A stretch of DNA of 64,000 bases from Torymus aiolomorphi (GCA_036365515.1 CM070873.1:192998604-193062603); one strand, 5' to 3'; shown: positions 10,831 to 25,795, counted from the stretch's first letter. The notes: generated by a model from the letters alone, not told the origin. Numbers and translations are program-made.

Positions 10831-13711
10831 TGAGGCGTTTCACGTCAGCTCTCCAGGCGTGGCGCGCGAGCGCGAAATCATGCTGTTTTCAGCTTGTGTT
10901 TGAAGGGCTAAGATGTATCTAAAAAAAAATCCCCAAATGATTTCGATGTATTTTTTCCTCAGCTTTCCGATGGTGCTATTAGTTTCTCAAAATTTTCAAT
11001 TCTAACCTCAAAAAAACATAAAACGTGTTATATCTCAAAAACTATATTTTTAATATTTTTTTTTACCTGCTAGATCGAAAGAGGAGGAAATTTTACATGG
11101 ATATAGCCTTTTTCTACATAGGGGTTTTTTGATTTTTTCGAGATATTATTCAAGAAATACAAGGCGCTCGGCCAGCCGCCGCGCGCGGCGTGCGTCACTG
11201 CAGCATCGGCGCGCGGCAGCATTTATTCATTCATTCATTAATTATTTAACCACCGCTAGAGGGCTAGTAATTGCATTTAGATACCCGTAAGTAATTATGC
11301 AGCACGTAGGGCTTATATACGAGTGATGTGTAGCATTGAAGTATTGGTTTTTTGGAAAACCGTTCAATATCTATAATATATTGTGCTATACTGCGATTTA
11401 TCTGTCTTTCATGACAAACTTACTGCTATCCCCCTTCAATTGATTTATCTTTTTTTTTAAACAAACATGAGTTTTTCATTAAAATGTGTGAATCCTTTAG
11501 GAAGGAATGAACACTCTAATGAGTTAACAAATTTCCCAAAATCATTAGCACAATCATGTCCATCAATACCAGATGGAGCGAAAGTTTGTCTTACGTGCAA
11601 ATTTTTGATTTATAATAAACGCAAATCGAGTGAATCTTCTCCGATACCAAAATGAATTAAATCGGATTGTGATGATGATGACCACAACGCTGCCATGGCA
11701 ATATTTGAAAATTTAAGAAGTAAACTTTCTGAGACAAAGTCAAAAGATGAAAGAATGTTATTACTTTCCCTTGCCCCTAGATTTTGGTCTCGTAAAAATT
11801 TAATAGAAAGATTAGGTTGTACGGAATGGGAAGCAAGAACAATACTAACTGAAGTTACTGATGGAAATATTTTGACGGTACCGTTGAAAAATAAAGGAAA
11901 AGAGCTTTCTAATGAAACCAAAAATACGGTAAAAAACTTTTATGATCGTGACGATATCAGTAAATTATTGCCTGGAATGAAAGATTTTATTACAATAAAA
12001 CAAATTACTGGTGAACGCTTACACGTTCAAAAAAGATTACTTCTAGGTAATTTGAATGAAATTTATATTTTATTTAAAAATGAATATCCGGATGTTAAGA
12101 TAGGCTATACAAAGTTCACACAATTAAAACCAAAACATCGTGTGTTGGCTGGAACAAGTGGCACACATAAATTATGCGTATGCGTACATCATGAAAATGT
12201 CAAACTTATGCTAGATGCAATTAATTTGAAGCATTTGACAAAGGATACTGATTAACCTTTAGAAAATTATAAAGATTGTATAAATAAAATTGTTTGTAGT
12301 CAACCATCGGATAAATGTTTCTTGGGTGACTGTTTGGATTGCGTAGCTAATTTTTTAAATCTTCAAGAAATTATGATGAAAAGTTTTAAAAATCATGGCA
12401 TTCAAGAAATTAAATATGAATCATGGAAGCAAACAGATCGCTGCTCAATAATATTTGAAACGATAAAAGTTTCTAGCTTTCGTGAAATATTGAAAGACAA
12501 ATTGATTAAATTAAAAACGCACAATTTTTTTGCTAAACAACGATAGTAATTAGTTTTGATTTTGCTGAAAATTACGCTTTTGTTGTTCAAAATTCAGCTC
12601 AATCGTTTCATTGGAATAATAATCAAGCCACTATATTTACAATTATAGTGTATTATAGAGAAAACGATGATCTCAAACACGAAAGTGTAGCTATTATTTC
12701 TGACAATTTAAATCATGATACCATTTCCGTATATGAATATCGAAAAATTATTCTAAACTATTTAAAAGGTCATCATCAACTAAAAAACATTTATTATATA
12801 ACCGATGGTGCAGCCCAGCATTTTAAAAATAAAAATAATTTTCAGAATCTTCTTCATCATGAAGAGGATTTTAAAATAAAAGCTGAATGGCATTTTTTTG
12901 CCACTGCACATGGCAAAAGTGGTTGCGATGGCATAGGTGCTAATTTAAAAAGAGCAGCCCGTAGAGCTAGCTTACAGCTTACAGGAGCTCACAAAATCCT
13001 TACAGCCTACGATCTTTATAATTGGGCACAAAATTATAGTAAAGAAACAAAGATTTTCTACAGTAGCAAAGAAGTTTATGAAAAAAATTCTTTGGAATTA
13101 AGAGTTAGATTCGATAAAGCAAAAGCCATTCCACGTACTTTGAAATACCACGCTTTTATTCCAATAGATGAAAAGACTCTGCAACTTAAAAAAACTTCTT
13201 TAGCATCTAACTATGATTTATTTCCTAAATTAAAAAGTACTAAAAATGTTAAAAAATATTTGAATATTTAAAAGCTTATGAACAAAAATTGTTATGATGT
13301 TAAGTGGAGCAGCTCCGATCGCACAGCGACTCTGCAGTGACGCACGCCGCGCGCGGCGGCTGGCCGAGCGCCTTGTATTTCTTGAATAATATCTCGAAAA
13401 AATCAAAAAACCCCTATGTAGAAAAAGGCTATATCCATGTAAAATTTCCTCCTCTTTCGATCTGGCAGGTCAAAAAAAATATTAAAAATATAGTTTTTGA
13501 GATATAACACGTTTTATGTTTTTTTGAGGTTCGAATTGAAAAATTTTGAGAAACTAATAGCACCATCGGAAAGCTGAGGAAAAAATACATCGAAATCACT
13601 TGGGTATTATTTTTTTTAGATACATATATCTTAGCCCTTCAAACACAAGCTGAAAACAGCATGATTTCGCGCTCGCGCGCCGCGCCTGGAGAGCTGACGT
13701 GAAACGCCTCA
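10831..13711. mobile_element. 2.9-kb TA-flanked DNA transposon
   Basis: Terminal inverted repeats of about 380 bp (10831-11210 and about 13320-13711) begin TGAGGCGTTTCACGTCAGCT. A TA duplication flanks them (10829-10830 and 13712-13713). The empty site can be read directly, because removing the element and one TA restores the LINE endonuclease frame. GC-rich blocks (CCGCGCGCGGC) sit at the inner edges of the repeats. A transposase-like gene in several frames fills the interior. Confidence 0.85.
11467..13271 (+). pseudogene. Transposase-like gene of the TA-flanked element
   Basis: Four open pieces on the plus strand (11467-11655, 11695-12255, 12322-12546, 12648-13271) form one gene broken by stops and frameshifts. 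The N terminus has a CLTCKF cysteine pair. The middle has a helical region with LAPRFWSRKNLIERLGC. The C-terminal part has AIISDNLNHDT, YITDGAAQHFKNK and HGKSGCDGIGANLKRAARR, in which two or three Asp residues could be catalytic. I have met this motif set in unnamed arthropod and cnidarian proteins but cannot tie it to a superfamily. The TA duplication narrows the options without deciding. Confidence 0.6.
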
Positions 13712-14848
13712 TATAAAGGATGAACTATCTGAACACACAGCAATTATAGTGGTCGACAACATACGTATCTTAAGCTCGGTTATAAAACTAATTGGCACCG
13801 AAACTATAAGAATCTCAGCGATCTATAGATCACACAATATAAAAAAGTATGAATTTGTTCATAGCCTGAAAAAATTCCTAAGAGACCAACTAAATACTAA
13901 GAACCATTGTATAATCGGGGATTTTAACATTGATATATTAGACGAAAATTTTAGTAAGACTGACTCAACAGATAACCTTATAACACAAGAATTTTTAAAT
14001 GATCTCTTGGAACATAAATTTATGCCATGCTTTTCTGGAATAACAAGACCTTCATCTGACAATAAAAGAGGTACCTGCATCGACAATTTCTATATAAAAA
14101 CTAAAAATATAAATATTAATTTATTTAAAATAACGAATCCATTTAATGATCACTACCCATTATTTATAACTATAGATAAATTAGAAATAAATCAGCCGAA
14201 CAAATTCAATATGAAATCAATTAATTACAACAAGTTAAAACATGTTGCAAATAATTCAAACTGGTACTCAATATTGTCTATGCAGGATCCTAATCTTGCA
14301 GTTAACGCATTAATTGACATGATAAATAATTGTATTGATGCGTCCACTACCAAAAAACAATTTAAAAATAAACTTCCAACAAAAAATTGGATTACTAGTG
14401 CTATTATAGTCTCGTGTACTACTAAAGAGACACTGTATATCTTATGGAAAAACAATCCCACTTCTGAAGCCCTAAAAAAAGAGTATACAAATTACACTAA
14501 GATATTGAACAAAGTTATTAAAGAAGCGAAATTTAAATAAGAAAAGGAAATGGTAAAACGAAATAGCGGAAACTCTAGGGAATTATGGAACATAATTAAA
14601 ACTAAATTAGGGAAAAATAGTGTGCATGATAATCCAATAAAATATATATATACGAAAACAACCAAAAAATCGAAAATAAAACTGATATAGCAAATTCTAT
14701 GAACACCTATTTTTGCAAAATAGGACCAAATTTGAGTGCTCAATTTGCTAATATAAATAATAATAACCTGAAACTTCCAGATTGAAATCCTAAATCCATT
14801 TTCTTCCGTCCTACAGATTTTGCTGAGATATACAAAATAATCAATACA

Positions 14849-15982
14849 TTGAAAAATAAATCTGGAGGTGTAGACAATATTAACGCTAAATCATTGAAAA
14901 TTCTCTCAGAATATATATGTGTGCCCTTAGAATATATCTTCAATTTATGTATTGTGAAATCTATCTGGCCTGACGCGCTCAAAAATGCTGAGGTAGTCCC
15001 TATTTACAAAGCTGGTGAAAAATCTTATATCAGTAATTACAGACCAATCTCTTTAATATCCAACATTGCGAAAATTTTTGAAAAAATAATTTATAATAGA
15101 TTATACCACTTTTTTGAAAAATATAACATAATATCAGAAAAACAATACGGTTTCGTAAAAAATAGGGGAACTACTGAGGCATTAAATTATATATCAAATA
15201 TCATATACGAAAATTTAGATAAAAGTAAACCAATAATTGTTGCTTTACTAGACTTAGCCAAAGCATTTGACACTGTTAATCATAGAGTTCTTTTAGATAA
15301 GCTTGAACGATACGGAGTAAGGGGTAGTGCCTTAAAACTAATGACTAGCTATCTCACAGATAGGCGGCAAAGAGTAAAAATTCAACACTGTAAAAGTGAA
15401 TATAAAGAATTTAGTACGGGTGTTCCCCAAGGAACTATATTAGGACCATTACTTTTTATACTTTATGTCAATGACTTACTAGGAAGTATGCAAAATGAGA
15501 GAATCATGTCCTATGCTGATGACACGGTTATCATATCCAGTGACAACATGTGGTCCTCAGCTCAGGAAAAAATGTGTGCTTACCTTAATCATGTGGCCAA
15601 ATGGCTTGCACAAAATAAACTGTCGCTAAATATAGATAAAATGGTCTATATGACTCTCGGAAACTACTGTGATAGTGTGCCTGGCACACTAAACATCAAA
15701 ATAGGAACGCAATTAATAAAAAGAGTTGAAAGTCATAAATACTTAGGGCTGTATTTCGACTACAATATGAAATGGGATAAGCACATAAGATATATCATTA
15801 AAAAAACCAAATACCTAATTTTTGTCTTTGCCAAGATAAAAAATATGATGGATACAAAAACATTAATGATAATATATTATGCTTTCTTTCATAGTCTAAT
15901 CAATTATGGGGTAATTGCCTGGGGTGGTTCGTACGATAATAATATGAAACTAATACAATCAACACAAAACAAAATATTGTAA
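14849..15982 (+). pseudogene. LINE ORF2, reverse transcriptase domain
   Basis: An open segment of 377 codons with the standard RT blocks: KSGGVDNINAKSLK, YRPISLISNIAKIFEKI, LDLAKAFDTVNH (first catalytic Asp), TGVPQGTILGPLLFILYVNDL and MSYADDTVIISS (YADD active site), then a thumb region with HKYLGLYFDYNMKWDKHI. The upstream linker is frameshifted, and the C terminus is cut off by the insertion that begins near 16060. Its last coding piece (SYNEAIRVFNGLPKDLK) is at about 17780-17972. Confidence 0.85.
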
Positions 15983-16035
15983 ATCATAAATAAAAATAAA
16001 TTCTCTCAAACTGATCCACCTCTTGAAATAAAAAA

Positions 16036-17725
<1,690 letters not shown>

Positions 17726-18258
17726 ATTCCAGTTATCGTTAATATCGTTACATTATACTACATTAAGAAATAAATATATAAACAGTGCGAGCAAGACCAG
17801 AAACAAAACAATTCAATTACCTAAATGTGATAAAAGAATTAGTGATAAAAATAGCTACAATGAAGCTATAAGGGTCTTTAATGGGCTCCCTAAGGATCTC
17901 AAAGTTATGAATTTAAGTAGACAATTAATGAAGAAAAAATTAAAAATATTTATAGTAAAAGCTGCAATATAATTTAATATAATAATTGAATCTTAACTAA
18001 TATATCTAACAAATTATTTAACTGTTATTTATGTACCACAATGGATTTTATCGATGTTAACAAACACTACGCACATACCATTATGTAGTTTTAAGAATTT
18101 GTAGTTTGTAATATTTTTTAGTTTGTAAGTTTTCTATGTACCAGGTCTACACACAGGCAATAATATTTTCCTCAGTAGGATTTGCTTACTTATGTATATT
18201 CCGTATATAATAATGTAATGTAAATATTTTCTGGAATAAATAAATAAATAAATAAACA

Positions 18259-18915
18259 AATGCATTTTCATCCGTTAATGATATCAGGAATAAAAGTCAA
18301 TGAATCGTTTTGAAATTTGGCAAAGAATTAGCTTTTTATATCTAAGGATTCAGTTCTTTGCTGAAAAAAATCTGACCGTTGGGACCAATGATATTTGAGG
18401 TTAAAATTTTTTTATAAATTTCTTTTATTTGCATTTTTAAAAAGAATATTCGATTGATTGACTCAAAATTTTTACCACTTATTACACTTATCGACTACAA
18501 CATTGTGTTATAATTTCAAGAGGTTATGTTGGTCAAAATTTTTTTACTCATTCCAAATTAGCCCCAAAACGCAAATATAAAGTTTTAGAGCAAAATATGC
18601 AATACTTCTATTTAATTTGTATATCAGATATAAATAAAATAATTATCGTGTACTAGGGCATATCCCCGACAAAGTAATTTCAGATTGAGTTCCGCGGCAA
18701 CGTGTACTAGGGCAACGATAATAATTGACTTTCAAAATATGAATTTCGTAAAAATTTCATAAAAATATTTCATAAAAATATCGATTCTTAAATATGAAAA
18801 AAACTACCTATCTGTTAAATTTCAAAATGATTCATTGTCTTTTGTTAAGAAGTATAACTTAGTTATTATATTTGTATGATTGTTACAATGATGGATTAAC
18901 TTTAAACCACTAAGT
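18259..18915. other. AT-rich spacer, no gene seen
   Basis: No coding pattern is visible. About 60 bp at 18656-18720 (with 'gtgtactagggca') resemble the 3' part of the solo LTR at 53925-54944, so a fragment of that LTR family may lie here. Confidence 0.4.
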
Positions 18916-19767
18916 TGTGACGTACACGACCAGCTCGTAGTACACGCATCGATTCATAATTTCCCATTCATAAACACGAGAGCGAAAAATCAACAAACAC
19001 GATGCATCACTGTGTACAAACATACGATCGCGTGCGCCAGAGAAAATTTTACTCACTCATTCACACAGCGCCTCTGACGTCAGAGTATAAACAAAAATAT
19101 TGTCATGCGCAAGAGAGAAGACCAGACGATCGACTGGTATATAAAGGGCTCCGATTCTCGGAATCGGCACGCACTTGTGTCCGAGCTCTCGCCTATTCAG
19201 GATACCGATAAGCATTGCGCTTAGGTAACTGAAGCTGGCCACTCCTTTGCGCTCGTAAAAACTTATGTAAAATAATTCATTTTTTTTAGTATATTAATAA
19301 ACATACCTATAATTTTAGATTTTGATTTATGATTTTTTTTCTTTAAATAAACTCTCTCGATAACAACCGAGTCCTAACTTACCTACCTCCCACGGCACGA
19401 TAGTCGGCCCTCTGCGCCGATTATTTACCCGGCTCCTCTCTTCTCACACGGCACGGTAGTTGGCCCTCTGCACCGACTACTTACCCGTATCATCTAAGCA
19501 GCACGGTCGCAGCCACTCAGCGCTAACGACTTACCTGCACCTACCACCTCTCTGTATCGACGGCACGGACTCCGGCACATTGCGCGCCGGTATCTAACCC
19601 TGAGATCGGGGCTACTCCCCTTCCGATTGTATGCTCGAGTCCAGTACACGAACTCTTAAAGAATTGTTAATAACTACCAAGTAACGACATCTAGTTTCAT
19701 ACAAGTTAACTCAATTATTAAGGTATAGACTCAAATCTGAGAGCTGTCATTACTTCGGTACGTTACA
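18916..19767 (+). mobile_element. Solo LTR (852 bp), AAGT target duplication
   Basis: The segment starts TGTGACGTAC and ends GTACGTTACA, an inverted TG...CA boundary, and is flanked by AAGT on both sides (18912-18915 and 19768-19771). A TATA box (GGTATATAAAGG, about 19135-19146) and an AATAAA (19346-19351) give the expected promoter and polyadenylation arrangement on the plus strand. There is no internal region, so it is a recombined solo LTR. A 4-bp duplication fits Ty3/Gypsy better than Copia or BEL. Confidence 0.8.
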
Positions 19768-19771
19768 AAGT

Positions 19772-20457
19772 CGAGCAGGATAGTAGTTAAATACCTATTT
19801 CAAAACAAATATTTATTAGATTATTGCCAATACATACTTTTCTTTCTCAAACTAATGTATTTCTTTAAAATTTTTTATAACAATAACTAATTGTTTGTAT
19901 AGGATACATAAATGAAAAAACAAAAAAGATATTTTTTATATTCAGTCAAATTGTTTAACAAACAACAAAGAACCACAAAGAAAACAGTTTTATTTATTAA
20001 TAAAATTTGGTTGTAAAAAATTTACTTGTTTTTTAAATTTAAAAAATGGAATCGAGAAATTAGTTTGAGGAAGCATCTTGCCAATGAATTGGCAGCGGTT
20101 TTTTTGTTGGTGTGCCTACGTAACCAATGATCTCAAAAATTTTATATGCAAGTCTTTTAATCTAATTAGCTATTTTTATACTAATTTGCGATAACTGGTG
20201 CGTGTTTGGCGGAGGGGGGGGGGGGGGTAGGAGCTAGCCCTTGCTTCACAATATTAATTTTATTTCTTTATTTATTTTTTTGTATCCATTTTACAAATTG
20301 CGAATCACAGTTAGTTTAATACATTCAAATTATATATATAATTTTTCTTTTATTTTTAAGGCACATTGTATTTTTAATATACTATTGTAATTAAGAAAAC
20401 ATTTTTTCCTGTTATTTATAGATTGAATTTCAATATTGCCTTAGAACAATTATTTAT
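19772..20457. other. AT-rich spacer with GCTTCCTC-family fragment and poly-G
   Basis: No gene is visible. At about 20062-20113 lies the inverse of the left edge of the 16.04-kb insertion (GAGGAAGC then TGCCAATGAATTGGCAGCGG). A run of about 14 G residues occurs at about 20213-20226. Confidence 0.5.
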
Positions 20458-20744
20458 TTAACTTTATAACTATAGGTATCATGCCCTACACCCGCATATT
20501 TCGTATGAACGCTTTTATAAAGCGAAAATGAAAAAGCTAGGAGAATCAACGTATCCCCAACACCCCGATCTCTCACAGATTTAGTGGTGACACTAGCGGA
20601 ATACCAGCCTATGGCTAATATATTTAGAGGATGTGCAAACGGCACAGATGGTTCACTTGGGCTTATTTTTATGCACGACAGCATGATTGATCCACTGTCG
20701 AGATGTACACAACTGTTCTGTGACGGAACGTTTAAAGTAAACAT
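20458..20744 (+). pseudogene. MULE-type transposase fragment, first part
   Basis: The plus strand reads in two offset frames as HALHPHISYERFYKAK and then AEYQPMANIFRGC and CTQLFCDGTFK. 'DGTFK' following a hydrophobic stretch is a hallmark of insect MULE-domain transposases. A GTAAAC donor follows directly after FK. In-frame stops show decay. The minus-strand open frame over the same bases is a shadow. Confidence 0.55.
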
Positions 20745-20780
20745 TTTTATAATATTATACTAATGACGAGAGTATACGTA

Positions 20781-21590
20781 TGTGTTTCAAGTTCCGAACT
20801 TTCATCGTGAACGAAATATCAAATATTTCCAAAATCGTTTTTTTTTAGATTATCTGTTAGATATATGCATAAAACAAATAGAAACTGCGAAATAAGTTAT
20901 TTACGAAGTGACTATAAAAGATAACAAATTTTATATTTTAAGAGTTTATGAATTTACTAAATATTATATCGTGGGAAGTTTTTTACGAGTCTCTTGTAAG
21001 CTTTCGAAGAAATTCCCGCGACAAAATTTTTAGTAAATTCATAAACGCTGGGGACAGAATTTTTGAAAGGTATTTTTCATGTATTTTTAGCCGTTTGCCC
21101 CATTTGCACCCCCTGCAGGAAGGGATCCGGATCGATTTTGGTGTCGGCAATTTTTTATGAGTCTCTGGTAAGCTTTCGAAGAAATTCCCGGGATAAAATT
21201 TTTAGTTAATTCATAAACGCTGGAGACAGAGTTTTTGAAAGGTATTTTTCATGTATTTAGCCGATTTTCCCCATTGCACCCCCTGAAGGAAGGGGTCCAG
21301 GTCGATTTTGGTGGCGGCAATTTTTTTATGAGTTTCTGGTAAGCCCTCGAAGAAATTCGCGTGATAAAATTTTTAGTAAATTCATAAACTCTTAAAATAT
21401 AGAATTATTTATCATATATTGTCTTGTGGGCACGGTTTGAGGGCTGATTTTGGAGGATGATCACTTTGGAAATAACTTATTTCGCAGTTTCTATTTGTTT
21501 TATGCATATATCTAATAGATAATAAAAAAAAAAAGATTTTGGAAATATTGGATATTTCGTTCACGATGAACATTCAGAATTTCAAACACA
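20781..21590. mobile_element. TA-flanked foldback MITE with internal tandem repeat
   Basis: Inverted arms of about 140 bp start TGTGTTTCAA and are flanked by TA on both sides (20779-20780, 21591-21592). The arms contain 'gaaatatcaaatatttcc' and the inverse. The interior has about 2.5 copies of a roughly 185-bp direct repeat with 'agctttcgaagaaattcccg' and 'cattgcaccccctg'. There is no coding capacity. Confidence 0.7.
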
Positions 21591-23433
21591 TAGAGTGTAC
21601 AACCTCCAGCCAACGGATTTTAATGGTAGATTGGAAATAGATTTCTGCTATTTTTAAAACTGACGTCCGGTATTTCTAATTTCATGGACTTTTTTTATTC
21701 AGATATAGACATTTTAATCTCAAATTTGCTGAAAGTCATTAAAAAATAATGTTTCTTCTATTAACTGTTACTTTGCAAGTCTTTATGAAATGAAAACGAG
21801 TCAAAAAATTATAAAAGTACTTCGGAAAAGATAAAATTTAATATGTGTTTTATCACAAAATATTAAGTTTTAAAAAAAGTTATAATTGACTAAAGATAGC
21901 ATAAGAAAGTGGTTAAAAATACGACGAACAAAATCATCAAAAAAGAAAGCATATTTTCTACCATATTCTTATGCTATCTTTAATGGCTTATCATTTCTTA
22001 AACGAATATTTTTTAACAAAACACTGTTTAAATTGTATCTTTGATCAGTACTTTTATAGTCTTTTCTGTTCATTTTCGTCCCGAAAATAGGGACTTGCAA
22101 AGCGATAATGCATAAGAGAAGCATCATTTTTTAACGATACAGAGCATATTTTAGATTAGATTGGCCATATTTCAAGAGAAAGGCCTATTATTCCCAATCA
22201 AGTATAACTTCAGACGTAATATAGCTCAATATTTCAGTGTTTTTCTTCATAACGAATTAACTCTCAAAGTCCTGTTAAAATCCATTTCCCGAAGGATATC
22301 CACTTTTTTAGTAAATCTCACCTTTGTTTTATAATTAATAACTTACTTTTTCATCACAGATAAGACCTAGACGCCCACGCTGTGCCCAGGTTTTTATAAT
22401 ACATTTTCAGAAGTTGGCATCTGTATGAGTCAAGACAATTATAAGATAATTGTTTTTCCACTTATAAAGTCGACTTTGTAAATTGCGTTTAATTATAGAT
22501 ACTATGACAGAAAAAAAAATAATAAAAATTCAAAAACTATTTCCACGGAATATTTTAAAAATTTAATTCGAAACTCATAACCAGCAAAACAACTTATAAT
22601 GCTTATAAATTGGATTTTTTTTATAGGCGAAAATATAATTTAGAAAAACTGTTTTGTGACATCTTTGTTTACAGATATTGTATAAATTTATCATCATCGG
22701 GTATTTAACTGGTTTGGCTATGTGGTTTTTTTCTTCATTCATCGTTTGAGCTTAAAAGCAAAAACTATGTAGTTTCCGAAAAGCATGTGGTTTTTAAAAC
22801 TTATCTTGCCTTTCAAAACCACATAGATTTGGAAAATTGTTCTTTAAAATCATTTGATTTTTACGAATTAATTAAATTCAATTTGTCACTGGGAAAAAAA
22901 TAAATCATTTGGAAAATGTACTAATATTAAGCTCCCACAGTCGTTGACAAATTTTTCACTCGACAAAATTAAAGCAGAAGAAAATGACTTTAATTTAAAC
23001 TAAAAATTCTTAAAATCGGACGATACTGTCCAAAATAACGTTTGTTAAAAAGTTACGAAAAACGGAAAAAAATGATGATAATATTCGTAAGCATTTCGTT
23101 AATTAATAAAAAAATGTTTCATTCTTTTGTCGCGCTTTTTAATGCGCGTTATTTTGCACAGTATCGTTCAGTCGTAATGATTTTAAGCTTAAATTAAAAC
23201 TCATTTTTTACTTCAATTTTCGTTGAATAGAAAATTTGTTGACGACGGCGAGAGCACAGTATTGGTTAGTCATCAGTAACGATTTTTTTTCCACTTTTCC
23301 CATGATAAATTTTAATAAGAAAAATATATGTTCGGTTAAAACTATGTCACAAGACTTATTTTCTACAATCAAACATGTTTTTCGTCTATTGTATGATCTA
23401 TAGAGTGACTCAACTTTTTTTCGGTATTTCGTA
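21591..23433. repeat. Two further palindromic repeats in AT-rich DNA
   Basis: One palindrome spans about 21740-22140: the arms share 'ataatg...cttctattaactg' and 'catattcttatgctatctttaa' in inverse. A second spans about 22930-23255: the arms share GTCGTTGACAAATTTT and the inverse, with 'ggacgatactgt' paired to 'acagtatcgttc'. Both look like non-autonomous foldback elements. Nothing else was recognised in the stretch. Confidence 0.5.
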
Positions 23434-24460
23434 CTCTGGTAGAAAATAAACCAACCCGGATGGCTTATCTACTAACTGTTGGCCAATAATTTAGGCCAAC
23501 GAATAAGAAAAATATTGACCAACGGTTAACCAACGGTTGGTGGACTATCAATCAATAATAAAACATTGAGTAACTCATAAAACAATAATAGAAATTAATA
23601 AGAAATATAGATATGTAAAAAGATTTTGATACATAAACAATAATAAAAATTATTGTAATGCATTAAAAAAATATTTGAATGAAGTTGGGAGTAAATTTAT
23701 TTGAAGGTTAAGTAGACAGCGTAGCACGTGGGCTATGCTCCGAAATTACTGTCCGCATCCCGCTTTCTGCAAGACAAGCACACATGCACATAAATACACA
23801 CATATTACATACACACGAGTGCGATCGCAGGTTCATGTGTTATGTATAGGTAAAAGTATTTAACTGCGCAGACTCATACGAGTCACGTGACGGGATCGCC
23901 GGGATCGCGTGGTTTTGCTTCACTGTAAAGGTCAGATGGTATCGGAGCACCGAGTAGAAAACGGAGCAATACGAGCACGAAGAATTTATGTAGGATACTT
24001 TCAAATTTTAAACGTAGAATACCTTTTATGTAGGATTCTTTCAAATTTTAAATATAGGATACTTTTAAATTTTTAAAAATGTAAGTACCACCTGTGCATG
24101 TCCTGACTTACGTCAAAAAGTCACGCACACTACACATTAACACACCCTAACCTCAATTTGAACAAACAAAACTATACCCGTTACCGATTTAACCATATTT
24201 ATCTGAAGAAAAATACTATTAATATGTGGGTTTTTATTATTCTATGAATAATACAAATTTTGAGAGTTTTATTTAAATAATAAGTTGTGTAAATGATTTT
24301 TAATTAAGATTTTTAATATTAAGGATTCATTGACCAAGCGCAAGGGTGATTCCGTGACGAAATAAGCGGTATTTATCGCTAACTGTTGGTTAAACGGTTG
24401 GCCAAATCCTTGCGATTTGGCGAACGGATGGCGTACGGTTGGTTACAATTTCTACCAGGG
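23434..24460. mobile_element. TA-flanked MITE-like element, CTCTGGTAGAAA ends
   Basis: The left end CTCTGGTAGAAA and right end TTTCTACCAGGG are inverted and flanked by TA. Copies of 'ccaacggttggt' lie near both ends (about 23518-23545 and 24372-24440). The interior holds a GC-richer portion at 23710-23960 and no recognisable gene. Confidence 0.5.
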
Positions 24461-24689
24461 TAGAGTTGCACGTATAAGGTTCGACTGATTTTATTTTTGC
24501 TTAATTTCTTTCTCTTTTGATTTTGATAACTTTGGGCTTTTATACCTTAGATTATGTTCTTCTGCTAAAAACTTTGCCTAGATTACTGAAACATCGTGAT
24601 CTATATAAATAATATTTAGAATATAATTGAATGAAATTTGTGAGGTCGACCACAGGGACTAAATTTTAAATTATGAAATGCGTTTTATA

Positions 24690-24911
24690 ACATAACAATA
24701 AATTATAGGGTTTCCCAGCAATATTCATATTTGTGAATTCAAAAACCACGGAAATGTATAATGCCATGTGGGAGAAACTCTTTGAACTCATACCGACTTT
24801 GAATGCTAACATCCAAACAATTAGTAGTGATTTTGAGATCGCCAGATAAACAGTGCAAAAAAAAGTTCCCAAATGCAAGAATTTCTGGGTGCTTATTCCA
24901 TTATAAACAGG
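24690..24911 (+). pseudogene. MULE-type transposase fragment, second part
   Basis: The plus strand encodes FPAIFIFVNSKTTEMYNAMW, then ISSDFEIA, a stop, and after a frameshift PNARISGCLFHYKQ. In MULE transposases the second catalytic Asp sits in 'DFE' and is followed some 20-30 residues later by GCxFHxxQ. The spacing fits the first fragment at 20458-20744 as an earlier exon, with the repeats between as intron insertions. Confidence 0.6.
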
Positions 24912-25432
24912 TGATTATCTTTTACTTATTGTTAATGTATTATTATTTATTAATTAATATTACTAACAGTAACAATAAGCACAACAAGTAGTTATATAAG
25001 TAGTCTTTATGTATCTCCTTACTAAGAAAAATCATGGCACAATCTTATCTGACTTAAAAGACTAGATCTTTTTAATAACAAATATATACTTTGAGCAATG
25101 TAAATGGCTAAAGAAAATGTTTTTTTAAATATTCCATGTACGAAACAATCCTTACAGTTAAGTATAAAGCAATCAGAGCAACGAAATGTGCTAAATTAAC
25201 TCATTTCGTGGCCGTGATTGGCGACATTTTTTATAGTATTTGCACTGCAAAAACTGTAACGAAGTTTTCTAACCACTGAAACTAGCACAGTACATTATTT
25301 GACATCATATAAAAGTAGGAAAACTTTAATTGAGAGTTGTGTCTGTAATACAATTGAAATGAAAAATCTATTAATTTGCGTGATTTATTTTTCAAAAATA
25401 AAAATTTTCGTAGTAATTCTGTTCTATACCTT
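24912..25432. other. AT-rich spacer, no gene seen
   Basis: This may include degraded MULE 3' sequence, but no motif could be recognised. Confidence 0.3.
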
Positions 25433-25436
25433 TTAA

Positions 25437-25795
25437 GGTGATGTTATATACCGACATAATTTTAAAAAGAGTACATCTCATGAAAATACCAATAGAATCA
25501 TCCACAAAAAATTCTGAGTATAGTATTTACATATACGGAGCGCCTGACAGACGTGTTTTTCCAAAAAAATGATCAGAGTTTATTTAATTAAATAAAAACC
25601 GTACTCTCGGTAAGTAGGAATCTGCAATTGACCTATTTTTAAAACGAGCATATCTAACGAAAATACTAATAGAATCGCTCAAAAAAATTTCTGAATATAG
25701 TGTTTACGTGTCCGGAGCGCCTGAAAGTCATCTTTTTCCAAATAAACGTTTGAATGTTGATTTAAAAAATACTGAAATCAGGGTATCACATCACC
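25437..25795. mobile_element. 359-bp TTAA-flanked MITE
   Basis: The ends GGTGATGT and ACATCACC are inverted and flanked by TTAA (25433-25436, 25796-25799), the target used by piggyBac- and Kolobok-type transposases. Two imperfect direct repeats of about 165 bp, each containing 'ggagcgcctga' and 'ttttccaaa', make up the interior. Confidence 0.65.

Larger units (their letters stand above)
10527..14540 (+). pseudogene. LINE ORF2, endonuclease part
   Basis: ORF2 opens at ATG 10527 inside the end of ORF1 in another frame. A TAA at 10668-10670 breaks it early. Downstream residues include 'IICTESWN' and, after the 2.9-kb insertion (10831-13711), GDFNIDIL and 'NDHYPLFITI', which match apurinic endonuclease motifs (E, GDFN, DH). 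Excising the insertion with one TA restores the codon phase exactly. The segment ends at a stop at 14538-14540, and about 300 bp of frameshifted sequence separate it from the RT. Confidence 0.8.
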
